Assembly: GCA_009731375.1 (NCBI GenBank)
Contig: BJOX01000221.1
Location: forward strand, 204,816 to 228,823
DNA: 24,008 nt
From: Paulinella micropora
Lineage: Eukaryota; Cercozoa; Imbricatea; Euglyphida
Direction of reading: 5' to 3'
Below the pieces are notes generated by a model. It ran no database searches and had not been told where the DNA came from. It saw only the letters and a program-made list of their open reading frames with translations. A program made the position numbers and the translations under genes. Shown in pieces: positions 8,742 to 17,999 of the stretch. Each line of letters begins with the position of its first letter. Position 1 is the first letter of the stretch.

Positions 8742-10245
8742 GACGCCCAGTCATGGGGAGAGAGGATGGCTCAAATGCGGGCGGATTGGAAGGGAAGTGA
8801 GGAAGATCTGAAAAGCCTACAGGAAGTAATGGCTAGGGAAAAAGAGATCTTTGATCCGCCTAGGCCGGGCACGGTCAAGCATTATGAGGCTCATCTCAGG
8901 AAGATACCGGGGATAAATATCACGCATGCCTCTAGGAGGTCTAGTCTGGGCCGGAGGGAGGAGAGCATAGCCCAGGAGAAGGCGGAGGAACTACAGGCGG
9001 ATGATTTCACGGAGTTTTCGGACTCCCCGATTTCGTCTCATGTACGGATGGTTCCAAAGCCGGACGGGGCACTGAGATTTTGTGTGAATTACTATCGGGC
9101 GAACAAAATCATCGAAGGAGAGCGATACCCGCTTCCTAAGATTGAAGATTGTATGCGCAAATTAAAACACGCGAAATATTACTCGGTGTTGGATTTGAAA
9201 AATGGGTTTTGGCAGATCCCGCTCAATAGGAAGAGCAGGTGGCTTACCGCGTTTGTGGTGGGCATGTCGCTATACCAATGGAAGGTATTGCCGATGGGTC
9301 TGAGGAACTCGCCGGCATATTTCAGGCAGCAATGCAGAAAATGCCTGGTCGACAGTTTGAGGATGGGAGGGCAGGTGGGTTTATGGAAAAACATGGACAG
9401 AAAGCGGAGGATTATGCTTTCTGTTACATAGATGATATCATTATATACTCCAATACCATGGAGGAACATCTGGCCCACATCCAGGACGTTTTCCGACGGG
9501 TGAGAGAGTTTGGTCTCAAGGTAAACCTGGCTAAGTGTCAGTTTGCCACCCGACAGGTGACGTACTTGGGATATGATATATCAAACGGCACGGTTGCGAT
9601 CGCGGCTAAGAAAAGGGAGGCTGTGGACGGGATTAAGCGGCCTCAGACGCGATCGGAGTTGTTCTCCTTTATTGCGTTGGCGCAATATTATAGTCAGTTC
9701 TTTCCTAATTGGTCGGACACGGTTAAACCGTTGCGGGAGCTGTACTTGAAGGGCGATATGAGGGAATGGACGCCTAAACAGGAGGAGACGTTCGAGTTCA
9801 TTAAGGAAATGTTAACTTGTGATCCCAAATTCAATAAGGACTGCATCTTGATGATGCCGGATGTTGACAAACAGTATGTGCTAGACACCGATGCGTCTAA
9901 GTACGCGGTCGGGGCGGTCTTACAGCAGTACGATAGTCACGAAGTCCTGAGGCCGATTATGTATTTGAGCCGGAAGCTCAATGAGGCCGAACAGAACTAC
10001 TGTACGAGGCAGAGGGAGGCCTTGGCGGTGGTCTGGTCCTTTATAAGGCTCAGGGAGTACTTGTGGGGGTCACGGGATATCGTTGTAAGGACGGATCATC
10101 AGAACCTTCTATGGTTAATGACGAATGATTGCACGGGCCGGTTGGCCAGATGGCAGGCTTTGCTATCGTGCTATGACTTCACCGTCAAATATCTGCCCGG
10201 CAAGAAGAACATTGTTGCCGACTCATTATCTAGGGTCAATTACTC
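8742..10245 (+). pseudogene. pol: Reverse transcriptase and RNase H of the LTR element
   Basis: RT begins near 8990 (DFTEFSDSPISSHVRMVPKP, then RFCVNYYRANKI). Motif A is YYSVLDLKNGFWQIPL and the VLPMGLRNSPAYF block follows. The frame changes near 9330 in a TTT run; the next frame (from 9239) carries the catalytic YIDD at 9425-9436 and LKVNLAKCQF...VTYLGYDIS. About 30 residues separate the PAYF block from YIDD, longer than in typical Ty3 RT. RNase H follows: LDTDASKYAVGAVLQQ, LSRKLNEAEQNYCTRQREALAVV, RTDHQNLLWL and KNIVADSLSR keep the Asp/Glu/Asp/Asp metal-binding set. Apart from the frame break all catalytic residues are present. It would copy element RNA to DNA inside the particle. Confidence 0.9.
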
Positions 10246-10770
10246 CACGCCATCCGCGTGTCTATCTGCTATGCAGCAGATGGATGAGTTTGAGGATTTG
10301 GCTCTGAGGAAGGACATGAAGGATGTCTTACCGGCGAATATGATCTTCTGTGCCAATAAGGCTCACCCGGGAGCTAGCCGGAACGAGCCTAAGCTGGTGG
10401 AAGCTAAGAGGGCGGAACATAGGAGAGTCATGACGGCTCAGTTGGAACGGGAAGTAGGCAGAGCGGAGTGCTGTGACAAGCACTTTGCGGAGGAGGCCAT
10501 GCAACGCCTTAAGGAGTACGAGGCCGATAAGGCCGCGATGCGGGATGAGGACAAGGCGGAGCATGAGTGCTACTGTTGCCTGGCACATGCGGCACCGGCC
10601 GTCCGCACCTACGTGGAAGACCCGGGCGTGGAGACGGCCCTCGAGACAGAGGAGACCTCAGCCGAGCCGGTGGAGGCTGCGGAGAGGTTGGGGCCGGATT
10701 CCAGGCTTTATGAGGGCGTCCAGGTAGAGGACGGGACAGTGCGCATTGCATCTATGGAGGCTTGGAGACA
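10246..10770 (+). other. Long acidic linker between RNase H and integrase
   Basis: In frame with RNase H and integrase, about 175 residues rich in Glu, Ala, Lys and Arg separate the two domains. It includes predicted-helical segments (AKRAEHRRVMTAQLEREVGR) and a Cys cluster (HECYCCLAH). It has no recognised fold, and I see no stop or frame break in it. Confidence 0.6.
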
Positions 10771-12399
10771 ATGCCAGAGGACCGACGAGGAGTACAAGGA
10801 CTTGATCCAGTACTTCTTGGCGGAAGATGAGCTGTTGCTGACGGATAGGATCCGGACACAGCTCAAGACGTTGGCATGGCGGGATGGCCTCTTATGGTAC
10901 AAAGGCAAGGCGGCAGAGACGGCCAATAACCCGGAGAGGTGGGTTTTATGGGTCCCGGCCAAACTGAGACAGATGATTTACGTGGCGTCGCACGTGGTCC
11001 CGTTGGTTAATCACCCGGGGGTGCAGAGGACGCAGTGGATTATCAAAAGGAGGTTCTGGTGGGAGGGGATGGATCGGTTTGTGAAGGAAAGAGTCAAAGG
11101 CTGTACTACCTGTCTGATAAACAAGGGGGTCCCGATGGAGGGAAAGATCCCGGTGGGGAAATTTACATTGCTGGAAAGGCTCTTTGAGTTCCTGCATGTA
11201 GATCACGTGGGACCATTGCCGCCGGTGGGGCCGGCGAAGAATAAATTCTTGTTGACGGTCATCGACAGGGCGAGCAATTACGTATGGGCGATCCTGGTGC
11301 CAGACACAACGGCGGAGACGACAGCCAGGGAGCTGATCGATCGAGTCCTGTGTATGGTGGGGGTCCCGAAGATGATCTGCTCGGATAAGGGGCAGGCTTT
11401 TGACAACGAGCTTATGGAAAGGCTCGCAAAGTTCTACGGGGTTCACTGGCAGTATGTCCATACAACCCGAGGGCGAATGGCAAGCTTGAGCGGATCCACA
11501 GACCACTCAAGTCGGCTCTGAGGGCCTACTGCAAGAAGAGTCAGCTCTTGTGGAAGGAGGTGGTCCCGAGTTTTGTGTTCGCAATGAATGCGATGCCATC
11601 GAAAGCCCTTGGGGCGGGGGCGGAGTGTAGATCCCCGTACTAGGTGGTGTTTGGACAGGAACCGGTGATGCCTCAACACTTGGTTTACCAGGATGGGCCT
11701 GGGCTGGCGATGGATGAGGACGAGCTCTGGGGGGTCCGCATGCGCGTCTCAATGGAGGCGATGCAAGCGGTAAGACAGGCGAGGCTAGCGGAACAGGCTC
11801 GCAAGCTGGGCAAGGAGCCCTTGGAGCAGGACTTGTCCATGGTAACGTATAAGCCAGGGGACATCGTCATGTTGTATTACCCACAGGTACCGAAGGGCAT
11901 ATCTTCCAAGATGTTTGTACATTGGAAGGGGCCTTATCAGGTGGTACAACAGACGGGGCCTTTTAACTATCGGATCAGAGGCAGGGGGGAGAACAAGATT
12001 GTAAATGTTCGACGCCTCATCAAGTACGATCCTTTCCTCATGGAAAACGAGACGCTCCAAGAAGCGCTCGTCAGGAACAAGGGGGAGTTTCAGGACCCTC
12101 CTAATTTGGGGACGGATAAGGAACCCGATAGGGGTAAACCCGGGGACGGAAGGGGCCAGGGGAAGGGACAGGCACGGAGCTCCGAGGAGGGCACGGGCCC
12201 TAAGAAGCCCGAGACCGGGGAAAAGGGGTCAGTATCGAGTCGCAAGCCACCCACGGAGGCGGCTAAGAGGGCGGCGGAGAATGATATGATCTTTTCTGAA
12301 CCGGGGAGTAGACCGGGTAAACGTAGAAGGACGGATGTGCAGACGGAAATGGAGGAGCCGGTGGTGCCCTCACAGTTGGAAGTCCAGCACAAGAAATGA
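10771..12399 (+). pseudogene. pol: Integrase with HHCC finger, D/D/E core, GPY/F domain
   Basis: The N-terminal zinc finger is H-x6-H-x29-C-x2-C (SHVVPLVNHPG to CTTC, about 10990-11113). The rve core has LHVDHVGPL (first Asp), then VIDRASNYVWA, then ICSDKGQAFDNE (second Asp). The frame changes near 11463 in CAACCC, and the catalytic Glu (KLERIHRPLK) lies in the next frame, which has a TAG at 11641 and reopens to 12399. The C-terminus holds a GPY/F domain (FVHWKGPYQVV, NVRRLIKYD, about 11910-12030), then a charged Gly/Pro/Lys-rich tail with GKRRRTD, a likely nuclear signal. No chromodomain is visible. Family role: insertion of the cDNA into chromosomal DNA. Confidence 0.88.
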
Positions 12400-12423
12400 A
12401 AGGAGGGTAATAAGGTACTGGGA

Positions 12424-12942
12424 ATGACGTGGGTATTGTATCACTTCTATCTGGTCAGGCCCCCAAACAGATTCGTTACCAAGGGGGATGAGGATGTTCT
12501 CTTTGTGATGAAGGTGGTGGGTCTGGCTAAGGACTCGAGGAAGACTCGATCGTCGGAGAGTGCACTTAGGAACCTTCCGCCTATGCTACAGTTTTACCAG
12601 TCTTGGGATAAGGACACGGTGGAAAACCGGATGTACCGCGAGTATGTCCCGGTGTGGTGGGACTCTGCAAACAGGGAAGTTTGGGATGCTAAAATAGATC
12701 CGGCCACACGGAAGTGTGACAGGGATCATGAGGCATGGACAATTTCGGCGTGGCCGAGGGGAGTGTTGGATTACCCCTTCGAGCTACACGACGGACAGAT
12801 CCCACAGAAGGTCTGGGACGTGCTCAAGAAGAGCGGGATGGACTTAAGGCTGATCGGAGGTGCACACGCGACGGAGACGGAATTCGGATCGGGAGGGAAG
12901 TTGGGCGCACATCGACCATATGTGTGGGGAAATACGTACTGA
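12424..12942 (+). CDS. Unidentified 172-residue 3' reading frame of the retroelement
   Basis: An unbroken frame begins with the ATG at 12424, 24 bases after the Pol stop and in the same frame, so it could be separate or reached by readthrough. It is the only internal frame of the element with no frameshift. Sequence features: many aromatic and charged residues, VPVWWDSANREVWD, HEAWTISAWPRG and a C-terminal GGAHATETEFGSGGK. I see no signal peptide, membrane segment or coiled coil, so it does not look like an envelope protein. I recognise no family. It is followed by about 435 bp of non-coding sequence before the 3' LTR. An accessory role is inference from position only. Confidence 0.55.
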   Translation: MTWVLYHFYLVRPPNRFVTKGDEDVLFVMKVVGLAKDSRKTRSSESALRNLPPMLQFYQSWDKDTVENRMYREYVPVWWDSANREVWDAKIDPATRKCDRDHEAWTISAWPRGVLDYPFELHDGQIPQKVWDVLKKSGMDLRLIGGAHATETEFGSGGKLGAHRPYVWGNTY

Positions 12943-13377
12943 GGGGCCTACTCAACTGTAAAACTTAACGGACGCAGTACAAGGGAGGGGAACTCGACGA
13001 AAAGTCCATCGTCGTTTTAAGATTTGGACTTTGGGATTCGGTCAATTCGGATCTCGAGCCAAGGCACCATTCACATTTGACGGATTAGACAGGGTCTGAT
13101 TGGTGGTCGATCAGACTATGGGACGGTGGCTTCGGGAAAAATCGCGAGCGTAGGATTGAAGCGTGGACTGGTCGAGTGTCAGTTCACAATCTTCGGGCAA
13201 TATTAAGTCTTGGAACTTAGCCCACATGAAGCACAAGCCTATAATCTGTTGGGTGGCTCTTGGTATGATTATGCCGAGGGTCGAGCACTGATGGCTCTTG
13301 GAATGGTGGACAAACGGCTAGGATTCCCCAGTATTTGCCAGTACTGACGAGATTATACGAGATGTAGTCTCCGTTGG
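12943..13377 (+). other. Retroelement 3' untranslated region
   Basis: No reading frame is supported. A purine tract, AAGGGAGGGGAA at 12981-12992, is the best polypurine-tract candidate, but it lies about 385 bp before the 3' LTR, not next to it as expected. The bases directly before the LTR (GTCTCCGTTGG) are not purine-rich. Confidence 0.5.
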
Positions 13378-13851
13378 TGTTACACTTAACCGTACACCGG
13401 AGTGGTGAAGGTTGCTAGGATGCAGATTACACATTGTTGTAGCATCCATATTGAATAACCTCCCACATTAATAGCGTTAACCCGATCATTTTATTGCGAT
13501 TATAGTAACCATTTCAAGTTATGGATTATTTTCATGGAAATTCCGTGAAATTTGGCTGTTTTTCCCGTGACTGGGAATTTATGGCTAAGTAAGGGAAATT
13601 GCACTTATGGGTTGTTGTTTTGGCATTTGTGCAGGTTACGGACGTAACGCATCGTGTCAGATGACCCGTGTCAAAGGGACACTCCGTTGACAGCGGTTTT
13701 TCCCTTTGGCTTGTTGTTGGTGTTCAAATCTGGCTTCCCTTTCTACTCTTGAAGTGGAAGTAAGCCTTGAACCATTTGTGTTCAATTTTATTATTAAATT
13801 CCAATTATTCTCTTTGAGCTTGTAAGGGTTAAGACGTCCGGTCTTAATACA
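13378..13851 (+). repeat. 3' LTR
   Basis: It matches 3451-3923 along its full length, and begins TGTTACACTT and ends TTAATACA, the canonical TG...CA form. It has one extra T in an ATTTTATT run relative to the 5' copy. The following bases (AAACA) do not repeat the bases left of the 5' LTR. Confidence 0.92.
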
Positions 13852-14538
13852 AAACAGTGCTTGCGTAAAAACACTTCAAGTAATCTGTAACAGCCCCAGC
13901 CTCAGAGTATGTTCATCCTGAATTCGATCAACATTTATTTATTATCATTGTTACAGTAACTCAATATTTAATTATATAACAACTATCTAACCGACGCCGT
14001 GACTCCGGAACATCTGGTAATGCCATTATATACTGGGTGGGCCGGCATAATCCCCTCCCCCCCTCGAGCGGGCGCTCGTCAGGGTGCGCTGAGTATTCCG
14101 TGACATACCTGACAGTAGTAGTGACTAGGAGTAATTATATATTAAGTCATCATAGACCATCCAACTTGACAGGCACTTTAGGTTTCTATTAATATTAAGG
14201 TATTTGAAGTCCGGAGTGAACTTTCAAGCAAATTCACATTTGCTTCACGTCGGACTCTAAACCGCTTCAAGTGTTGAGCAACGAGTATTCAGTGAAAGTT
14301 GGGAACTGATACCCGTTCTGTCACTCGTGTTACAGTTCAGGCTCCCTGCATATCTACCTTTTTATTAATACCACAGGGGCCGGGAAATCATCGGCATAAG
14401 TATTCATATGTCGGCGGCGAAACTCTGCAATTGCTTGCAATGATTTTCGTTCCGAAACTGTACAAAACGTAAAAAGATCAAGTGAATGCCGGTTGGTTAC
14501 TTCCTCAGGAGGTTAGGAGGTAGTCAAGACTTACAACT
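13852..14538. other. Right flank of LTR element, no gene; imperfect hairpin
   Basis: No coding frame is supported. At 14205-14259 an imperfect inverted repeat (TGAAGTCCGGAGTGAA against TTCACGTCGGACTCTA) encloses a perfect 8-bp stem AAGCAAAT/ATTTGCTT (14226-14245) with a 4-base loop. It may be a remnant of a small hairpin-type element, without clear ends. Confidence 0.5.
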
Positions 14539-14540
14539 GT

Positions 14541-14700
14541 GCAAGTCAAAAACGCCCCAGTTAAAGTTCGTTTGTCCAGTGTCTTAGTTGTGTAGTCAGT
14601 TTGATTGCATTGACATTCTTGGCACAGCCATTGATTTTGTTGATGCCATGGTTCAAACGTCAGCTACATGTTCAAACAGTATGATACATCCGAGCCACCT

Positions 14701-14736
<36 letters not shown>

Positions 14737-15087
14737 CTCTCCAGGAGGCTCTATCCTGCCGCACGCCAAACACAAGCATCCACTGAATGAGCTGATGCTG
14801 AACACACTTGAATCAGCCTTGCTCATTCATTGAATGTGAAAGAGTGACATTTTGCTATTAATATCATGAGTTTTTGTCTCTGCTGACTGCAAGCCTTCTG
14901 AGAAGATGTACACTGCAAGTCAAAAACTCAGAAGCCAAGTTTGTTGGTAGATTGTTTTAGGCACGCGTCAGTTTAAACAGTTGAACAAGTCTCGGCACCG
15001 CCATGGACCAGGTTTTTGTGATGCCATAAGTTGAAGCCAGCTACAGGTTCAAGCAGTACTAGTATGATACATCCGAGTCCCTTCAGA

Positions 15088-15163
<76 letters not shown>

Positions 15164-15300
15164 GAGGCGCTCTCTACTTCCTTGCACCAACACTAGCATT
15201 CTCCGAACGAGCTGCCACTGAGCGCAACAAGCTATGCTAATCATGAAATATTGAAAGCCACTGGTAGACTGATTGTTTTCATGATTTTTTCTGTTCTGCG
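14541..15300. repeat. Diverged tandem duplication carrying CT repeats
   Basis: Two copies of a 375-415 bp unit stand side by side, 14541-14914 and 14915-15300. Landmarks recur in order: GCAAGTCAAAAAC (14541 and 14915), TGATGCCAT (14641 and 15018), GATACATCCGAG (14683 and 15066), a CT array (14704-14734 and 15088-15161), then a CATGA-T-rich block (14865 and 15280). The second CT array is more than twice the first. I see no coding content in either copy. Confidence 0.7.
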
Positions 15301-15507
15301 GTGATTGACGCCTGTCTCCCGAATAAAGTGAATCAAAGGATTGTGCATGCGTTTTCCAACCACGAGGCAGTTGGAGAGATCTGATGGAATATGTAACCCG
15401 CCAAGAGGCTTATCAGAGCTTGTCTCTGAAGAACCAGCCGCTTGAGGAAAATGGGTCTTAATTCTGGGTCCATAGCATTAAGGTCAGGAAGTCCCACACA
15501 AACAAAA

Positions 15508-16161
15508 TTAGACAGTTCGAAAATTGCATGCAGGTGTTTTCATACGCACTTTCATGCTGGTGAAGAGCTTGCCAACCTCGTGCTTCTTGTAGCTTTCTAA
15601 AACCTTTTTGTTTTCTTCCGAGCTTAACGCATCCCAGTGGGTGATGACGACAACACATTTTTTGCGGTGCGGGTCATCGAGGCTGAACCATTACATCGCT
15701 TGTTTCATCGCCGCTACTTCTGGTGGGTTCAGCCGCCCGTTCCGAACCACACACAAACCGATTAAGCTTTCGAAAACCTTTCTTTACTCCTTCGCTTGCA
15801 AGCTTGAGCACTTCAATCTTGCTTAGCTTCGTGTCCAGCATGCCGATGGTATCAACAATATTATACTGACGGGTTACTTTGTCAGGATCAAATAGACGTT
15901 GACAAGTCATTGCTTCGATCCTCTTGGGACCGACTCTAAGATTGATTTGGATTCGAAGAGGTCCTGCCCCAGAATGAAGTTGATCAAGCGGCTTTGCCCG
16001 GAGTCCGTGGGACCAACGAAGAGAAGTGTTTGACAACCTTCGGCCGGTGTAAACTCAAGACCTACCGTCCGAGGCGACATCAGTGCAACTAGAATCTCAG
16101 CATACTTCAGATGATCTTTAGGGAAGTGCCTTGCTTTCCCATCGATTGGTGGAGGCTTCAC
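15508..16161 (-). pseudogene. AIG1/GIMAP-like GTPase domain, frameshifted
   Basis: Reverse strand, read in at least three frames. First frame (16161-15907): KYAEILVALMSPRTVG, then a P-loop-like LLFVGPTDSGQSRLINFILG. Second (about 15930-15790): YNIVDTIGMLDTKLSKIEVL, matching the G3 motif DTxG and following region of AIG1 GTPases. Third (about 15780-15508): GLCVVRNGRLNPPEVAAM, an in-frame TAA, then CVVVITHWDALSSEENK, which fits the G4 region, ending at a stop near 15508. Order and spacing fit the AIG1 family (GTP-binding proteins of plants and animals). The P-loop Lys is Gln here. No intron-sized spacers separate the pieces, so I call frameshifts, not introns. Upstream on this strand lie SAM and U-box pieces, probably of the same gene. 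Confidence 0.7.
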
Positions 16162-16187
16162 GATGAAATTTCCTCTCTTAATTGTAA

Positions 16188-16389
16188 TTAGTTTGTTGCA
16201 TTCTTCAATACTATAACGGCCCGCTTCGGCATTTTAACTATCCAAAGCTGCATGGTATTATTGTATGCTGAGTATTCTTGATGAGAAAGATTTTGAATGC
16301 GGACAAGGCTTTTCTTGAGGTACGCTTCCATTTCATCTTTTTTGCTCTCGGGTGATGATGATGATGATGATGATGATGAGGAGGAGGAG

Positions 16390-16439
<50 letters not shown>

Positions 16440-16685
16440 GGGAGAAGAAGGAGCAGAAGGCTTGAGAGCTTTCAGGAGTTGTTTGGCATGGCCTTTCTTC
16501 AGTCCCATTCGCAGCATGTCGTCGAGCTCGATTTCGGCACAGCGCTCCAGTATGTCGTATCCATAGTCGATGAAGCTTTGGAGGTACTGCTTAAGCTGGA
16601 GGCTTTGCAATAGATCAGGCACGGGACTGACGGAACGCTTTTCCTGCTGTCCGCCAACATGTCCTCTCGCAGTTAGACCGCAATC
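16188..16685 (-). pseudogene. SAM domain plus poly-Ser linker, same broken gene
   Basis: Reverse strand, main open part 16622-16188, with in-frame extension upstream to about 16685. DLLQSLQLKQYLQSFIDYGY, then LERCAEIELDDMLRMGLKKG and HAKQLLKAL match a SAM domain (about 50 residues), a self-association or protein-binding fold. A Ser run of about 30 follows, encoded by the triplet repeat at 16353-16452, then ESKKDEMEAYLKKSLVRIQN and a short basic part. The frame ends at TAA 16188, while the next frame continues straight into the GTPase piece, so the stop results from a small indel. This is the middle part of the U-box/SAM/GTPase gene. Confidence 0.72.
16353..16452. repeat. (GAT)n/(GAG)n triplet repeat
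   Basis: GAT triplets (16353-16378) pass into GAG/GAA triplets to about 16452. On the reverse strand they encode the poly-Ser linker of the SAM-containing pseudogene, so the tract may vary in length between copies. Confidence 0.9.
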
Positions 16686-16978
16686 ATGAAATCGGTTCGC
16701 ACTTGCTCGTTAAGGGCCAGGAGCGGGCGCCGCGCGATGTCCGCCTCGATTGCTTGCTTCAGGGCAAAGTTAGGGCTGAGATGTTTGGCAGTCAGTCGCT
16801 TGTTATCGTACGGGCATGTAGAATGTCCCTCTCTCAAACGTGTGTCTGTCACCGGGTCGTGCATGGGCATTTGCGTGATGGGGCAGATGAACTCTTCCGA
16901 GACGACGTCGTCGGCATCTTTCTTCGAATCCATGGCCTGCGCATGCAACAAATCTTTCTTCGAATCCATGGCCGGCAC
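16673..16978 (-). pseudogene. U-box domain, shortened, N-terminal part of same gene
   Basis: Reverse-strand frame of 101 codons from the ATG at 16978. EEFICPITQMPMHDPVTDT and then CPYDNKRLTAKHLSPNFALK are the two halves of a U-box, the E2-binding fold of U-box ubiquitin ligases. A normal U-box is about 70 residues; here only about eight residues separate DPVTDT from CPYD, so roughly 13-16 residues that usually hold the G-x-[ST]-Y-E-R helix are missing in frame. The N-terminus has a duplicated MDSKKD motif (16976-16920). The frame ends at 16673 and the SAM frame starts upstream of that stop, so one frame change separates them. Ubiquitin ligase function is unlikely with this deletion. Confidence 0.72.
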
Positions 16979-17033
16979 CGGACGTTTCGACGCAAGCCAA
17001 ACACCTAACCCACAGCAAGGTAGAGAGAGAGAG

Positions 17034-17697
17034 NNNNNNNNNNNNNNNNNNNNNNNNNNNNNNNNNNNNNNNNNNNNNNNNNNNNNNNNNNNNNNNNNNN
17101 NNNNNNNNNNNNNNNNNNNNNNNNNNNNNNNNNNNNNNNNNNNNNNNNNNNNNNNNNNNNNNNNNNNNNNNNNNNNNNNNNNNNNNNNNNNNNNNNNNNN
17201 NNNNNNNNNNNNNNNNNNNNNNNNNNNNNNNNNNNNNNNNNNNNNNNNNNNNNNNNNNNNNNNNNNNNNNNNNNNNNNNNNNNNNNNNNNNNNNNNNNNN
17301 NNNNNNNNNNNNNNNNNNNNNNNNNNNNNNNNNNNNNNNNNNNNNNNNNNNNNNNNNNNNNNNNNNNNNNNNNNNNNNNNNNNNNNNNNNNNNNNNNNNN
17401 NNNNNNNNNNNNNNNNNNNNNNNNNNNNNNNNNNNNNNNNNNNNNNNNNNNNNNNNNNNNNNNNNNNNNNNNNNNNNNNNNNNNNNNNNNNNNNNNNNNN
17501 NNNNNNNNNNNNNNNNNNNNNNNNNNNNNNNNNNNNNNNNNNNNNNNNNNNNNNNNNNNNNNNNNNNNNNNNNNNNNNNNNNNNNNNNNNNNNNNNNNNN
17601 NNNNNNNNNNNNNNNNNNNNNNNNNNNNNNNNNNNNNNNNNNNNNNNNNNNNNNNNNNNNNNNNNNNNNNNNNNNNNNNNNNNNNNNNNNNNNNNNN
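17034..17697. other. 664-N assembly gap
   Basis: The gap is bounded by GA repeats on the left and TC repeats on the right. Nothing can be read inside it, and open frames spanning it are meaningless. Confidence 0.97.
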
Positions 17698-17742
<45 letters not shown>

Positions 17743-17752
17743 TTCTCTCTCT

Positions 17753-17791
<39 letters not shown>

Positions 17792-17811
17792 TTCTCTCTC
17801 TCTCTCTCTCT
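17698..17811. repeat. (TC)n microsatellite
   Basis: TC dinucleotides with a few interruptions (TTTC, TTCT, CCGTTT) run from the gap edge to 17811, where they switch to TATG tetranucleotides. Confidence 0.95.
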
Positions 17812-17949
17812 ATGTATGTATGTATGAATGTATGTATGTATGTATGTATGTACGTATGTATGTATGTATGTATGTATGCATGTATGTATGTATGTATGCA
17901 TATGCATGTATGTATGTATGTATGTATGCATGCATGTGTCTACCTATCT

Positions 17950-17999
<50 letters not shown>

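Larger units (their letters stand above)
3451..13851 (+). mobile_element. Ty3/gypsy-type LTR retrotransposon, degenerate
   Basis: Two direct repeats of 473 and 474 bp bound a 10.4-kb element with, in order, Gag, protease, an unidentified domain, RT (YIDD), RNase H, integrase (HHCC, D/D/E, GPY/F) and an extra 3' reading frame. Integrase after RNase H places it in Ty3/gypsy (Metaviridae-like) rather than Ty1/copia. No chromodomain is visible. The LTRs differ by about 15 substitutions and one single-base indel by eye, so the insertion is fairly recent. The coding part changes frame about nine times and has an internal TAG at 11641, so as read it is not autonomous. There is no clear target-site duplication (CTATA to the left, AAACA to the right). 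Confidence 0.92.

Noticed and set aside
11900-12399. Chromodomain at the integrase C-terminus
   Set aside because: After the GPY/F domain the sequence is low-complexity Gly/Pro/Lys/Glu with no chromodomain aromatic pattern.
12424-12942. Retroviral envelope gene
   Set aside because: Position would fit, but there is no signal peptide, transmembrane segment or glycosylation-rich ectodomain.
13889-14337. Terminal inverted repeats CTGTAACAG and TGTTACAG of a small DNA transposon
   Set aside because: Only eight bases match and flanks show no target duplication; chance is enough.
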